Of a DNA stretch of 64,000 nucleotides, positions 52,636 to 60,395 are shown one piece after another. The position numbers and the translations under genes were made by a program. The stretch is taken from assembly GCF_024385525.1 (NCBI RefSeq), contig NZ_JANFLU010000004.1, positions 124,001 through 188,000 on the forward strand, read 5' to 3'. Positions within the stretch are counted from its first letter, which is position 1, and every line of letters starts with the position of its first letter. The notes under the pieces are model-generated. The model saw only the letters and a program-made list of their open reading frames with translations, searched no databases and had not been told where the DNA came from. This DNA is from Arthrobacter sp. zg-Y238. GTDB taxonomy: Bacteria > Actinomycetota > Actinomycetes > Actinomycetales > Micrococcaceae.

Positions 52636-52676
52636 TTGTCCGCAGCTGCTGCGGACAACGTCTTCGCTTGAAGACG
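52636..52676. promoter_or_regulatory. two adjacent hairpins immediately upstream of tRNA-Tyr
   Basis: TTGTCCGCAGC (52636-52646) and GCTGCGGACAA (52648-52658) form a perfect palindrome around one base. Directly after it CGTCTTC (52659) pairs with GAAGACG (52670-52676). The tRNA starts 3 bases later. A weak -10 box, TAAAGT, is at 52626, so both hairpins would be in the tRNA precursor leader. The right part repeats the element at 26119. Confidence 0.6.
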
Positions 52677-52679
52677 CTC

Positions 52680-52761
52680 GGCAGATTACCCGAGCGGCCA
52701 AAGGGGGCTGACTGTAAATCAGCTGGCAACGCCTTCACTGGTTCGAATCCAGTATCTGCCA
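52680..52761 (+). tRNA. tRNA-Tyr (anticodon GTA)
   Basis: The acceptor stem GGCAGAT/ATCTGCC, the anticodon arm CTGACTGTAAATCAG with GTA at its centre, a long variable arm of the class II type, and a T arm ACTGG-TTCGAAT-CCAGT are all visible. The CCA end is not encoded. It is followed by a textbook terminator. Confidence 0.95.
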
Positions 52762-52767
52762 CCGACA

Positions 52768-52801
52768 AACCCGTCCTCACTTCGGTGAGGGCGGGTTTTT
52801 C
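52768..52801 (+). terminator. intrinsic terminator of tRNA-Tyr
   Basis: AACCCGTCCTCAC pairs with GTGAGGGCGGGTT (one mismatch) around a TTCG tetraloop, followed by a T run. It lies 7 bases after the tRNA. Confidence 0.93.
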
Positions 52802-52837
52802 CGGTTTCCGGGCCCTTGCGCCCCAGCCCACTAGATA

Positions 52838-52850
52838 TTAGGGTCCCTAA
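52838..52850. promoter_or_regulatory. candidate MarR operator
   Basis: A perfect palindrome, TTAGGG-T-CCCTAA, ends only 2 bases before the ATG of the MarR-family gene. Its flanks (ATA on one side, ATAT on the other) are also nearly symmetrical. Its place suggests autorepression; the AGGG in it might double as ribosome site. Confidence 0.6.
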
Positions 52851-52852
52851 AT

Positions 52853-53290
52853 ATGAGTAGCGATTCCGCCCTGGACGAGCTCGCCGAGGAATTCCGCGAG
52901 TCCCTCCGGCTGGCACTGTACATTGCGCGCAACATGGACGCGGATACGGACTTCAGCGCCACGCAGGTCAGCATCATGAAGATGGCCGCCGGCGAGGGGA
53001 TGCGAGTGAGCGAGATCGCTCGGAACCTCGGAGTGAAGGTCCCCAGCGCCACGGAGCAGATCATCCGCCTTGAGGGTGCGGGCCTGCTGAAGCGCAGCCC
53101 GGATCCCCATGATTCCCGCGGTGTCCGGGTGACTCTCACCTCGCAGGGAGGGGAATCGCTTCAGGAAGCCAACGGCAGCAGGACGGCACTGATGGCGGCC
53201 CTGCTGGAGCAGCTGAGCAGCGAGGAGCGGAGCGCCCTCTCAGCGGCACTGCCCGTCATCCGCCGGTTGACGAAGCTGCCGCGGGCCTAG
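52853..53290 (+). CDS. MarR-family transcriptional regulator
   Basis: This 145-residue winged-helix regulator has FSATQVSIMKMAAGEGMRVS followed by EIARNLGVKVPSATEQIIRLEGAGLL as the recognition unit, then the wing RSPDPHDSRGVRVTLTSQGG (the DxRGxxVxLT pattern), flanked by N- and C-terminal dimerisation helices. The ATG at 52853 directly follows a palindromic site. No obvious target gene accompanies it; thioredoxin follows 63 bases later and might be read from its own promoter. Confidence 0.92.
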   Translation: MSSDSALDELAEEFRESLRLALYIARNMDADTDFSATQVSIMKMAAGEGMRVSEIARNLGVKVPSATEQIIRLEGAGLLKRSPDPHDSRGVRVTLTSQGGESLQEANGSRTALMAALLEQLSSEERSALSAALPVIRRLTKLPRA

Positions 53291-53353
53291 GGGCGCTTCA
53301 CCGGACAGCGAACAGCTAGAGACAATGCAGCCGGCCGCGGCTAGCGTTGGACC

Positions 53354-53755
53354 ATGGCTACTATCGACATCACCGAAGCAACGTTCCCCGAGACCATCGA
53401 GGAAAATGACATCGTCTTCGTGGACTTCTGGGCGGACTGGTGCGGTCCCTGCAAGCAGTTCGCACCCGTGTACGATTCCGTTTCGCAGCAGCACGACGAC
53501 ATTACCTTTGCCAAGGTGGACACCGAGGCTGAACAGGGTCTGGCAGCTGCCGCCGGCATCACCTCCATCCCCACCCTCATGGCCTTCCGCGAGAAGGTGC
53601 TGGTGTTCTCGCAGCCCGGCGCCCTGAACGCCAGCCAGTTCAGCGAACTGGTGGAAGCAGTCAAGGGCCTGGACATGAAGGCCGTACACGAGCAGATTGC
53701 CGCGCAGGAGCGCGAGGCAGCAGCAGGCTCCAACGGACAGGCCAAGCAGGCTTAG
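53354..53755 (+). CDS. trxA: thioredoxin
   Basis: This 133-residue protein has the active site WCGPC at 29-33 within FVDFWADWCGPCKQFAPVYD, the cis-Pro in ITSIPTLMAFRE, and the usual alpha/beta fold. About 28 extra residues at the C terminus (EQIAAQEREAAAGSNGQAK and more) are helical then disordered, longer than the typical 105-110 residues. It reduces protein disulphides in the cytoplasm. It ends in front of a perfect hairpin. Confidence 0.94.
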   Translation: MATIDITEATFPETIEENDIVFVDFWADWCGPCKQFAPVYDSVSQQHDDITFAKVDTEAEQGLAAAAGITSIPTLMAFREKVLVFSQPGALNASQFSELVEAVKGLDMKAVHEQIAAQEREAAAGSNGQAKQA

Positions 53756-53773
53756 CCCCACCCGCTCTTTCTT

Positions 53774-53805
53774 CAGGGAAGCATCCGCTCCAGGATGCTT
53801 CCCTG
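53774..53805. terminator. hairpin after trxA
   Basis: A perfect 13-bp stem, CAGGGAAGCATCC / GGATGCTTCCCTG, with a 6-base loop lies 19 bases after the trxA stop. No T run follows. Confidence 0.7.
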
Positions 53806-53982
53806 ACTGCGTTAAGGGTGCCGACAGGCCTGCACGGATCCGATAACACCACGTCTACCGTCGCCGCAGCGGCCGTTGTACGCTCGCTTCCACAGGGCGC
53901 ACCGCCTGGGGAGCGCATGGGGAGCGCACGGGGGAGCGAGCAGCGCGGACGTCAACGACGACGAGACGACAGCGAGGAAGAC

Positions 53983-55203
53983 ATGAGTTCCAACCGAGGA
54001 ATTGCTTACCTGGAACCGGGCGTAGTGGAAGTCCAGGACATCGACTACCCCAGCTTCGAACTGAAGGACGGGCCGGGCGTGAACCCGGCCAACATCGGGC
54101 GCAAACTTCCGCACGGAGCGATCCTGAAGGTGGTCACCACCAACATCTGCGGATCGGACCAGCACATGGTCCGCGGGCGGACGACGGCGCCGCCCAACCT
54201 GATCCTGGGTCATGAAATTACCGGGGAAGTGGTGGAAACCGGATCGGACGTGGAGTTCATCAAGGTTGGGGACCTGGTCTCCGTGCCGTTCAATATTTCC
54301 TGCGGCCGCTGCCGCAACTGCAAGGAACGCAAAACCGGGATATGCCTGAACGTGAACCCCGAACGTCCCGGCAGCGCTTACGGATACGTGGACATGGGCG
54401 GCTGGGTGGGCGGCCAGGCCGAATACGCCATGGTGCCCTACGCAGACTGGAACCTGCTGCGGTTCCCGGACAAGGACCAGGCCATGGAGAAGATCCTGGA
54501 TCTCACCATGCTTTCGGATATCTTCCCCACTGGCTATCACGGCGCTGTCACCTCCGGGGTGGGGGTCGGCTCCACCGTCTACATTGCCGGGGCAGGGCCC
54601 GTCGGCCTGGCGGCAGCAGTCTCGGCACAATTGCTGGGTGCCGCCGTTGTGATCGTCGGCGACCTGAACGAGGAGCGGCTGGCCCAGGCACGCAGCTTCG
54701 GCTGCGAAACCGTGGATGTATCGCTGGGTGCTCCGCAGGACCAGATCCAAATGATCCTTGGGGTGCCGGAAGTGGACTGCGCAGTCGACGCCGTCGGATT
54801 CGAGGCCCGCGGCCACGGTGCCGGGTCAAGCAGCGAGGCACCGGCGACTGTGCTGAACTCGCTGATGGACGTCACGGCTGCCGGTGGGGCACTGGGCATC
54901 CCAGGACTGTACGTCACCGGCGATCCGGGCGGCGTGGACGAGGCTGCACAGCAGGGTTCGCTGAGCCTGAATCTGGGTACCGGCTGGGCCAAGTCGCTGT
55001 CCTTCACCACCGGGCAGTGTCCGGTGATGAAGTACAACCGGGAGCTCATGATGGCGATCCTGCATGACAAGGTGCAGATCGCCAAGGCGGTCAGCGCCAC
55101 TCCGATCAGCCTGGACCAGGCACCGGAGGCCTATCGCGAGTTCGATTCGGGCGTGGCGAAGAAGTACGTTATTGACCCCAACGGAATGCTGGGCTCACAC
55201 TGA
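53983..55203 (+). CDS. fdhA: glutathione-independent formaldehyde dehydrogenase
   Basis: This 406-residue zinc-dependent, NAD-linked medium-chain dehydrogenase is of the Pseudomonas FdhA type. Catalytic zinc ligands are in NICGSDQHMVRGRT and LGHEITGEVVETG, the structural-zinc cysteines in ISCGRCRNCKERKTGIC, and the NAD motif is YIAGAGPVGLAAAVSAQLLG. The long insertion around QGSLSLNLGTGWAKSLSFTTGQ is typical of FdhA and absent from AdhP. The ATG at 53983 has GAGGAAG upstream. It oxidises formaldehyde to formate; no formate dehydrogenase is nearby. Confidence 0.92.
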   Translation: MSSNRGIAYLEPGVVEVQDIDYPSFELKDGPGVNPANIGRKLPHGAILKVVTTNICGSDQHMVRGRTTAPPNLILGHEITGEVVETGSDVEFIKVGDLVSVPFNISCGRCRNCKERKTGICLNVNPERPGSAYGYVDMGGWVGGQAEYAMVPYADWNLLRFPDKDQAMEKILDLTMLSDIFPTGYHGAVTSGVGVGSTVYIAGAGPVGLAAAVSAQLLGAAVVIVGDLNEERLAQARSFGCETVDVSLGAPQDQIQMILGVPEVDCAVDAVGFEARGHGAGSSSEAPATVLNSLMDVTAAGGALGIPGLYVTGDPGGVDEAAQQGSLSLNLGTGWAKSLSFTTGQCPVMKYNRELMMAILHDKVQIAKAVSATPISLDQAPEAYREFDSGVAKKYVIDPNGMLGSH

Positions 55204-55243
55204 CGCGTCCTCTCGCCGGGTAAGCGCGCCCGGAGAACAGGAG

Positions 55244-55280
55244 AGCCGGCGGGACCGAAACCAATTCGGCCCCGCCGGCT
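55244..55280. terminator. terminator hairpin after fdhA
   Basis: AGCCGGCGGG pairs with CCCGCCGGCT, extended by an inner CCGA/TCGG pair around a short loop. TTCGCTCTGT follows. It lies 41 bases after the fdhA stop. Confidence 0.75.
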
Positions 55281-55491
55281 TCGCTCTGTGCCCGTTCCCT
55301 TCTGATGCCCTGCGGCCCGGCGGTAAGCTCGACGTGTCCGGGCGCCGGCACCGGGTTTCCGGGCCCCGCCACTCGAATGCCAACGGCCCCTCTAAAGGGG
55401 TTGGAAGCGGGGACCACATGTACGGCAGCAGCGGGACGATAAGCACCGAAAGAACCGGTACCGGTACAGCCATATCCATGCGGGGCCCGGC

Positions 55492-57078
55492 ATGAACGGG
55501 GCGGACACGGCATGGGTGTTGGTCTGTGCGGGGCTCGTACTGTTTATGACACCGGGCCTGGCCCTCTTTTACGGCGGGATGGTGCCGGTACGCAACGTCC
55601 TGACCATGATGATGCAGAACATCATTCCGCTGGGGATCATTTCCCTGACCTGGGTGCTGGTGGGGTACACGCTGGCGTTCAGCAATAAGGGCAATTCCGT
55701 GGTCGGCGACTTCGACGCCTTTGCGCTGCTCGAGCTCGACACCCCGCAGTTCCATTCGGTGGCCGCGGGTGTGACCATACCGACGCTCGCCTTCGTGGCC
55801 TACCAGATGATGTTCGCCGTAATTACGCCTGCGCTGCTTACGGGAGCGACGGCGGGCCGGCTCCGGTTCGGCGGATGGGTGGTGTTCCTGGCCGCATTTT
55901 CCATTCTGGTGTACCCGCAGGTGGCGCGCTGGCTCTGGCATCCCAAAGGATGGCTGTTTCAACTTGGTGCCCAGGATTGGGCCGGCGGCATGGTGGTCCA
56001 TGCCTCTGCAGGCGCAGCAACGGTGGCGGTGCTGCTGGTGGTTGGCCGGCGGCGCGGCTGGCCCAACCTCCGGACCTCACCGAACAACCTTCCGCTGATG
56101 CTGGTTGGCGGCGGCATCCTTTGGTTCGGGTGGTTTGGCTTTAACGCGGGAGACGGGCTTCAGGCCAACGGCATTGCCGCGCAGGCCCTGATCAATACCC
56201 ACGTGGCAGGGGCGGCCGCGATGCTTACCTGGCTGCTCGTGGAACGGATAGGCAATGGGCGCTGCACCTTGGTGGGTGCCGTCTCCGGTGCCGTGGCCGG
56301 ACTGGCGACGATTACCCCCTGCGCCGGGTACGTGGGCACCGGCGCAGCCCTCCTGATCGGACTGATCGCCGGCTGCCTCTGTGCGGTGGCTGTCCGGCTC
56401 AAGCATGTGCTGCGCTACGACGACGCACTGGACGTGATCGCCGTCCATTTTGTGGGCGGCGTGCTGGGTTCCTTCCTGCTGGGTTTCTTCGCCGACAGCT
56501 CGGTAAACCCCGTCAGCGACGACGGCATCTTCTCCGGCGGCGGCGGAGTGCTCCTGTGGCACCAGACGGTGGCCATAGTCTCCGTGGTGCTCTTTTCCTT
56601 CGTGCTGAGCTGGATTGTGGCCGTCATTATTTCCCGCACCATTGGGCTGAAAGAGGCCGGGCCCGACCAGGAGGACCAGGACCGGGTCCAGCAGGGTGCC
56701 TCCGCATACTCCCTGAGCGGCATTAGCGCCCGCCCCGCAACGGCGGGCCGGGCGGCCAGCGAGGGCGCCGAAGATGCCCGGCGGGGGCGTTCCAGCCGGC
56801 TGGTCAGCGCCGTGGTCAATACGGATCGGGTTGACGGCCTGCGGGACGCGTTGCTGATGGCCGGCGCGCGATCCCTGGAGATGTCCGACGCCGCGGCCTA
56901 CACCGGAACCGTCCGTACCGAGGCTTTCCGCAGCGAAAAGCGGAGAATCGACTTTGAGGACCGGCTGCGGGTGCAGGCCGCGGTGGACGAAGAGCACGAG
57001 GAAGCAGTGGTGGCCGTCCTGAAGCGCTTCGGGGCGGAACCGGATTCGATTTACCGGCTCTCTGTCATTCCGTACTGA
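55492..57078 (+). CDS. amt: ammonium transporter fused to a degenerate PII-like domain
   Basis: This is a 528-residue protein. Residues 1-385 are an Amt channel with 11 helices: MTPGLALFYGGMVPVRNVL near the start, the pore twin histidines His170 (GGMVVHASAGAA) and His319 (DVIAVHFVGGVLGS), and FGWFGFNAGDGL. After a disordered linker (386-435), residues 436-528 resemble a PII signal protein (SRLVSAVVNTDRVDGLRDAL, then VQAAVDEEHEEAVVAVLKRF). The T-loop carries TEAFRS where PII has TELYRG, so the modifiable Tyr51 is Phe479, and the TGxIGDGKIF nucleotide loop is missing. No separate glnK follows. Confidence 0.9.
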   Translation: MNGADTAWVLVCAGLVLFMTPGLALFYGGMVPVRNVLTMMMQNIIPLGIISLTWVLVGYTLAFSNKGNSVVGDFDAFALLELDTPQFHSVAAGVTIPTLAFVAYQMMFAVITPALLTGATAGRLRFGGWVVFLAAFSILVYPQVARWLWHPKGWLFQLGAQDWAGGMVVHASAGAATVAVLLVVGRRRGWPNLRTSPNNLPLMLVGGGILWFGWFGFNAGDGLQANGIAAQALINTHVAGAAAMLTWLLVERIGNGRCTLVGAVSGAVAGLATITPCAGYVGTGAALLIGLIAGCLCAVAVRLKHVLRYDDALDVIAVHFVGGVLGSFLLGFFADSSVNPVSDDGIFSGGGGVLLWHQTVAIVSVVLFSFVLSWIVAVIISRTIGLKEAGPDQEDQDRVQQGASAYSLSGISARPATAGRAASEGAEDARRGRSSRLVSAVVNTDRVDGLRDALLMAGARSLEMSDAAAYTGTVRTEAFRSEKRRIDFEDRLRVQAAVDEEHEEAVVAVLKRFGAEPDSIYRLSVIPY

Positions 57079-57100
57079 GCCATCCCGTACTGATGAACGG

Positions 57101-57391
57101 TTAGACCTGTTCCACCTTCAGCGGTTCGGCCAGCAGGGCGCTGAGGGATTCCTGCAGGTCCTGGAGGGCGGCACCGCGTGCGTGGCGCTCCAGGTCCTCG
57201 CGGGAGGCCCACTGTTCCGCCAGCACAATTGCCGACTCCGAGTCCTCAATGATTTCGTAGCGCAGGCAGCCCGGTTCCATCCGTACCTGCTCAATGGCGA
57301 TGTCCAGGGCCAGCTTCACCCGCGTGTGTTCACCGGCGTTCGGGACCATAGTGGCGCGGAGATTGATGGGGGTATTGGTTTCTTCAGTCAT
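57101..57391 (-). CDS. antibiotic-biosynthesis-monooxygenase (ABM) fold protein
   Basis: This protein of 96 residues has a dimeric alpha/beta-barrel pattern: INLRATMVPNAGEHTRVKLA, then RMEPGCLRYEIIEDSES, then IVLAEQWASREDLERHARGA. This is typical of the YgiN/ABM quinol-monooxygenase group, where small proteins act on quinols or haem, or have no known substrate. The ATG ending at 57391 has GGGGA upstream; a longer frame adds eight residues. It is convergent with the ammonium transporter gene. Confidence 0.85.
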   Translation of the reverse strand: MTEETNTPINLRATMVPNAGEHTRVKLALDIAIEQVRMEPGCLRYEIIEDSESAIVLAEQWASREDLERHARGAALQDLQESLSALLAEPLKVEQV

Positions 57392-57521
57392 TTCCCCACC
57401 ATAGGACTTTCTCAAGACCGCCGTCGCGGGGCGCGCTCGGCAAGATCAGGCGCTCCCTTCGCAGGGAAGCAAAGTGTTGGTAGCGTTGCCGCCACCTGTC
57501 CCGCAGCCAAAGGAGCCTGCC

Positions 57522-59174
57522 TTGTCCTCATACGCCGCTTCCCCGTCGCAGATTCCCTTGTTGGCGGAAACCATCGGGGAAAATTTTGAGCGGACCGTCC
57601 GCCGCTTTCCCGATGCCACCGCGCTGATCGATGCCCCCACCGGCCGGTCCTGGACCTATGCCGAACTGGACCGGCAGGTCAACGACGTCGCGGCCGGCCT
57701 GATGGCCCGAGGGATCCAAGCAGGGGACCGGGTGGGCATCTGGTCACCCAACTGTGCGGAATGAACCATTGCCCAGTACGCCACTGCCAAGGCCGGTGCC
57801 ATCCTGGTAAACGTCAACCCGGCCTATCGGCAGGCGGAACTGGACTTCGTGGTGAAACAGAGTGGAATGCGGATGCTGCTCACCGCCCCGAGCGACCAGC
57901 GCAACGACTACGAGGCCATGGCTCGGAGCGCCCTCGAAACCGGGGCCGGCTTGGAGACGCTGGTATTCCTATCCGGGGTCGGTGCCGACAGCTTCGAGGT
58001 GCTGGCTGCGGAGGGAAGGGATTCAGGTGAGCCGGGGGCAGCTGCCCTGGCGGAACGGATGGCTGGACTGCAGCCCGGGGACCCCATCAACATCCAGTAC
58101 ACCTCCGGAACCACCGGCTTCCCCAAGGGTGCAACGCTGACCCATTCGAACATCCTGAACAACGGCTACTTCATCGGCGAACTGCTGGGCTACACCGAAG
58201 CGGACCGCGTGGTGCTTCCGGTGCCGTTCTACCACTGCTTCGGGATGGTCATCGGTAACCTTGCAGCCCTTTCGCACGGCGCCGCCACCATCATTCCGTC
58301 CCGGACCTTCGACGCCGGCCGGGCGCTCGCCGCCGTCGAAACGTACAGGGGCACGTCCCTGTACGGGGTGCCGACCATGTTCATTGCCGAACTGGGGCTG
58401 CCGGAGTTCGGCCGGTACGACCTTTCCTCGCTCCGGACCGGCGTGATGGCCGGTTCGCCCTGCCCCGAGGAGATCATGAAACGGGTGATCGGCGAGATGA
58501 ATATGGCCGAAGTGGCTATTTGCTACGGGATGACCGAAACCTCCCCGGTTTCCACCATGACCCGGCGCGGGGACTCGCTGGTGCGCCGCACCCGCACCGT
58601 GGGACGCACCATGCCCCATTTGGAAAGCCAAGTGGTGGATCCCGGAACAGGGGAGCAGGTGCCCTACGGAGAAATCGGTGAACTGTGCACCCGCGGCTAC
58701 AGCGTGATGGCCGGGTACTGGAACCAGCCGGAGGCAACCGCCCAGGCCATCGACGCCGACGGCTGGATGCATACCGGGGACCTGGCCCGGATGGACGAAG
58801 AGGGCTACGTCAGCGTGGAGGGACGCATCAAGGACATGGTCATCCGCGGCGGGGAGAACATTTATCCGCGGGAGATCGAGGAGTTCCTCTACACGCACCC
58901 TTCGATCTCCGATGTCCAGGTGATCGGCGTTCCGGATGAGCGGTACGGAGAGGAGCTCATGGCCTGCATCATTCCGGTCCCCGGTGCACCTGAACCGGAT
59001 GCGGCGGCCATTGCCGAGTTCTGCCGTGACCGGCTGGCCCACTACAAGATTCCCCGGTACGTGCAGATCCGCGGCAGCTTCCCCATGACGGTCTCAGGCA
59101 AAATCCGCAAGGTGGCCATGCGTGAGGAAGCGGTCAGCGGGCTGGCAGCCAGCGGGGAACCAGCAACCTCCTAG
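57522..59174 (+). pseudogene. acyl-CoA synthetase (AMP-binding) interrupted by one in-frame TGA
   Basis: The reading frame from a TTG at 57522 (AAGGAG upstream) to 59174 encodes a complete 550-residue FadD-like ligase except for TGA at 57762-57764 (codon 81). It reads SPNCAE, stop, TIAQYATAKAGAILVNVN; relatives have Trp (SPNCAEWTIAQYATAKAG), so TGG became TGA. The remainder is intact: YTSGTTGFPKGATLTHSN (P-loop), the YGMTETSPVSTM motif, DGWMHTGDLARMDEEGY, and the catalytic Lys in TVSGKIRKVAM. A translation restart at a later ATG (57868) would lose the N-terminal core. It may be a recent mutation or a sequencing error. Confidence 0.85.
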
Positions 59175-59290
59175 CGTGCATTCGCTGGAGAGGGGTCCGG
59201 ATGAGGCGGCTTTAATATTTCCTGTGAGCTCTGCGAGCGGGGAATTTCGTTGCCGCCGACCCGGGCCCCGACCCGGCCAGGCACCCTGCC

Positions 59291-60271
59291 TCAGCGGCGG
59301 CGGTGGTCCATCGGGGCGAGCTTCGGTCCGTAGGTGGGCTTGCGGTAACCGCTGAGCATGATCATCCGCACCACCCGCTGCCGGTGTCCCTGCCAGGGTG
59401 CGAGCAGCTCCAGCATGCCGGCGTCGTCGGTCCGCTTCCCGGTGAGCGCCGCGCCCACGTAGGCGGCCAGATGATAGTCGCCAACGGAGACCGAATCCGG
59501 AGCACCGTGTGTCCGCTGGGTGATTTCCGCAGCGCTCCACACTCCGATTCCCGGAACCGAGCAGAGCTTGGCGGTCAGGTCCTCGCCAAGCGGATCCTCT
59601 GCCAGCCGCTCCAGCCCCGAGGCGAGCGCACAGGCCCGCATGATGGTGGTGGAACGGGAAAGGTCCACCCGTGCCTGGTGCCAGTCCCAGCTGGGGATCT
59701 TCCGCCAGGTTTCCGGGGCCGGGGCGGCTTTCATGCCCGACGGCGCCGGGCCGGGTGCCTCAACGCCGTAGCGGGTCACAAGGTAGCGCCATGCGTAGTA
59801 GGCCTCCAGCACGGTGACTTTCTGCTCCAGCACCACAGGGATCAGGCTGTCCATGATCCGGCCCGTGCTCGGCAGCCGCAGGGAGGGGTTTCGGCGCCGG
59901 GCTTCGGTGACCATCCGGGGCAGGGTGGCGAGGAACGCGTCGTCGTCAAAACCGGACCAGTCGTCGTGTTCGCCCAGCAGGGAGGGTACCGAGTCCAGCG
60001 CGCACCGGGCACCCGGTCCCCAGGCCTGTGCGCGGACCCGTGCGCCGGGGGCAGGGACGGGTTCCTCCCGAAGGTTCAGGGTGGCCGGGCCCTCCGGGGT
60101 GAGGAAAGCCAGCCAGGCAACGCCCGGACCGAGGCGGATGGTCGGATCCTGCTTACCGCGCACCAGGATGCGCAGCGAAGTCTGCAGGCAGTACGGGGCG
60201 GGGGACTCCCAGTAGCGCACCAGACCGGAGGGAGCCTGCTGCAGCGCTGGAACAGCGGCAGTGAAGGACAT
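59291..60271 (-). CDS. AlkA-like DNA-3-methyladenine glycosylase (HhH-GPD)
   Basis: This protein of 326 residues is in the HhH-GPD superfamily. The helix-hairpin-helix LCSVPGIGVWSAAEI is followed by the catalytic Asp in DSVSVGDYHLAAYVG, and LIPVVLEQKVTVLEAYYAWR is the usual upstream helix. An N-terminal beta domain of about 130 residues is present, as in AlkA. The C-terminal PWQGHRQRVVRMIM block fits the actinobacterial 'DNA-3-methyladenine glycosylase family' group, which removes alkylated bases. The ATG ending at 60271 is used; the frame upstream is not conserved-looking. Confidence 0.85.
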   Translation of the reverse strand: MSFTAAVPALQQAPSGLVRYWESPAPYCLQTSLRILVRGKQDPTIRLGPGVAWLAFLTPEGPATLNLREEPVPAPGARVRAQAWGPGARCALDSVPSLLGEHDDWSGFDDDAFLATLPRMVTEARRRNPSLRLPSTGRIMDSLIPVVLEQKVTVLEAYYAWRYLVTRYGVEAPGPAPSGMKAAPAPETWRKIPSWDWHQARVDLSRSTTIMRACALASGLERLAEDPLGEDLTAKLCSVPGIGVWSAAEITQRTHGAPDSVSVGDYHLAAYVGAALTGKRTDDAGMLELLAPWQGHRQRVVRMIMLSGYRKPTYGPKLAPMDHRRR

Positions 60272-60395
60272 GCAACTATCGTTGCACGGACCACCCCCGC
60301 TTCTGCCCGCACTCATGGCCGCTCGAATGTGGCTTTTGCTACGCCGCGTTCCGTCCCCCATGCCACAGCGGAGACAAAGAAGTACCGTGGGTCAC

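Noticed and set aside
52680-52761. tRNA-Tyr considered as an integration site for a mobile element
   Set aside because: No integrase, no repeated tRNA 3' end and no phage or plasmid genes occur nearby.
55281-55491. Leader of the ammonium transporter gene checked for a riboswitch
   Set aside because: I see small hairpins but no pattern of a known riboswitch class, so none is claimed.
57762-57764. TGA considered as a selenocysteine codon
   Set aside because: The position corresponds to Trp, not Cys or Sec, in the family, and no selenocysteine machinery or suitable hairpin is evident.
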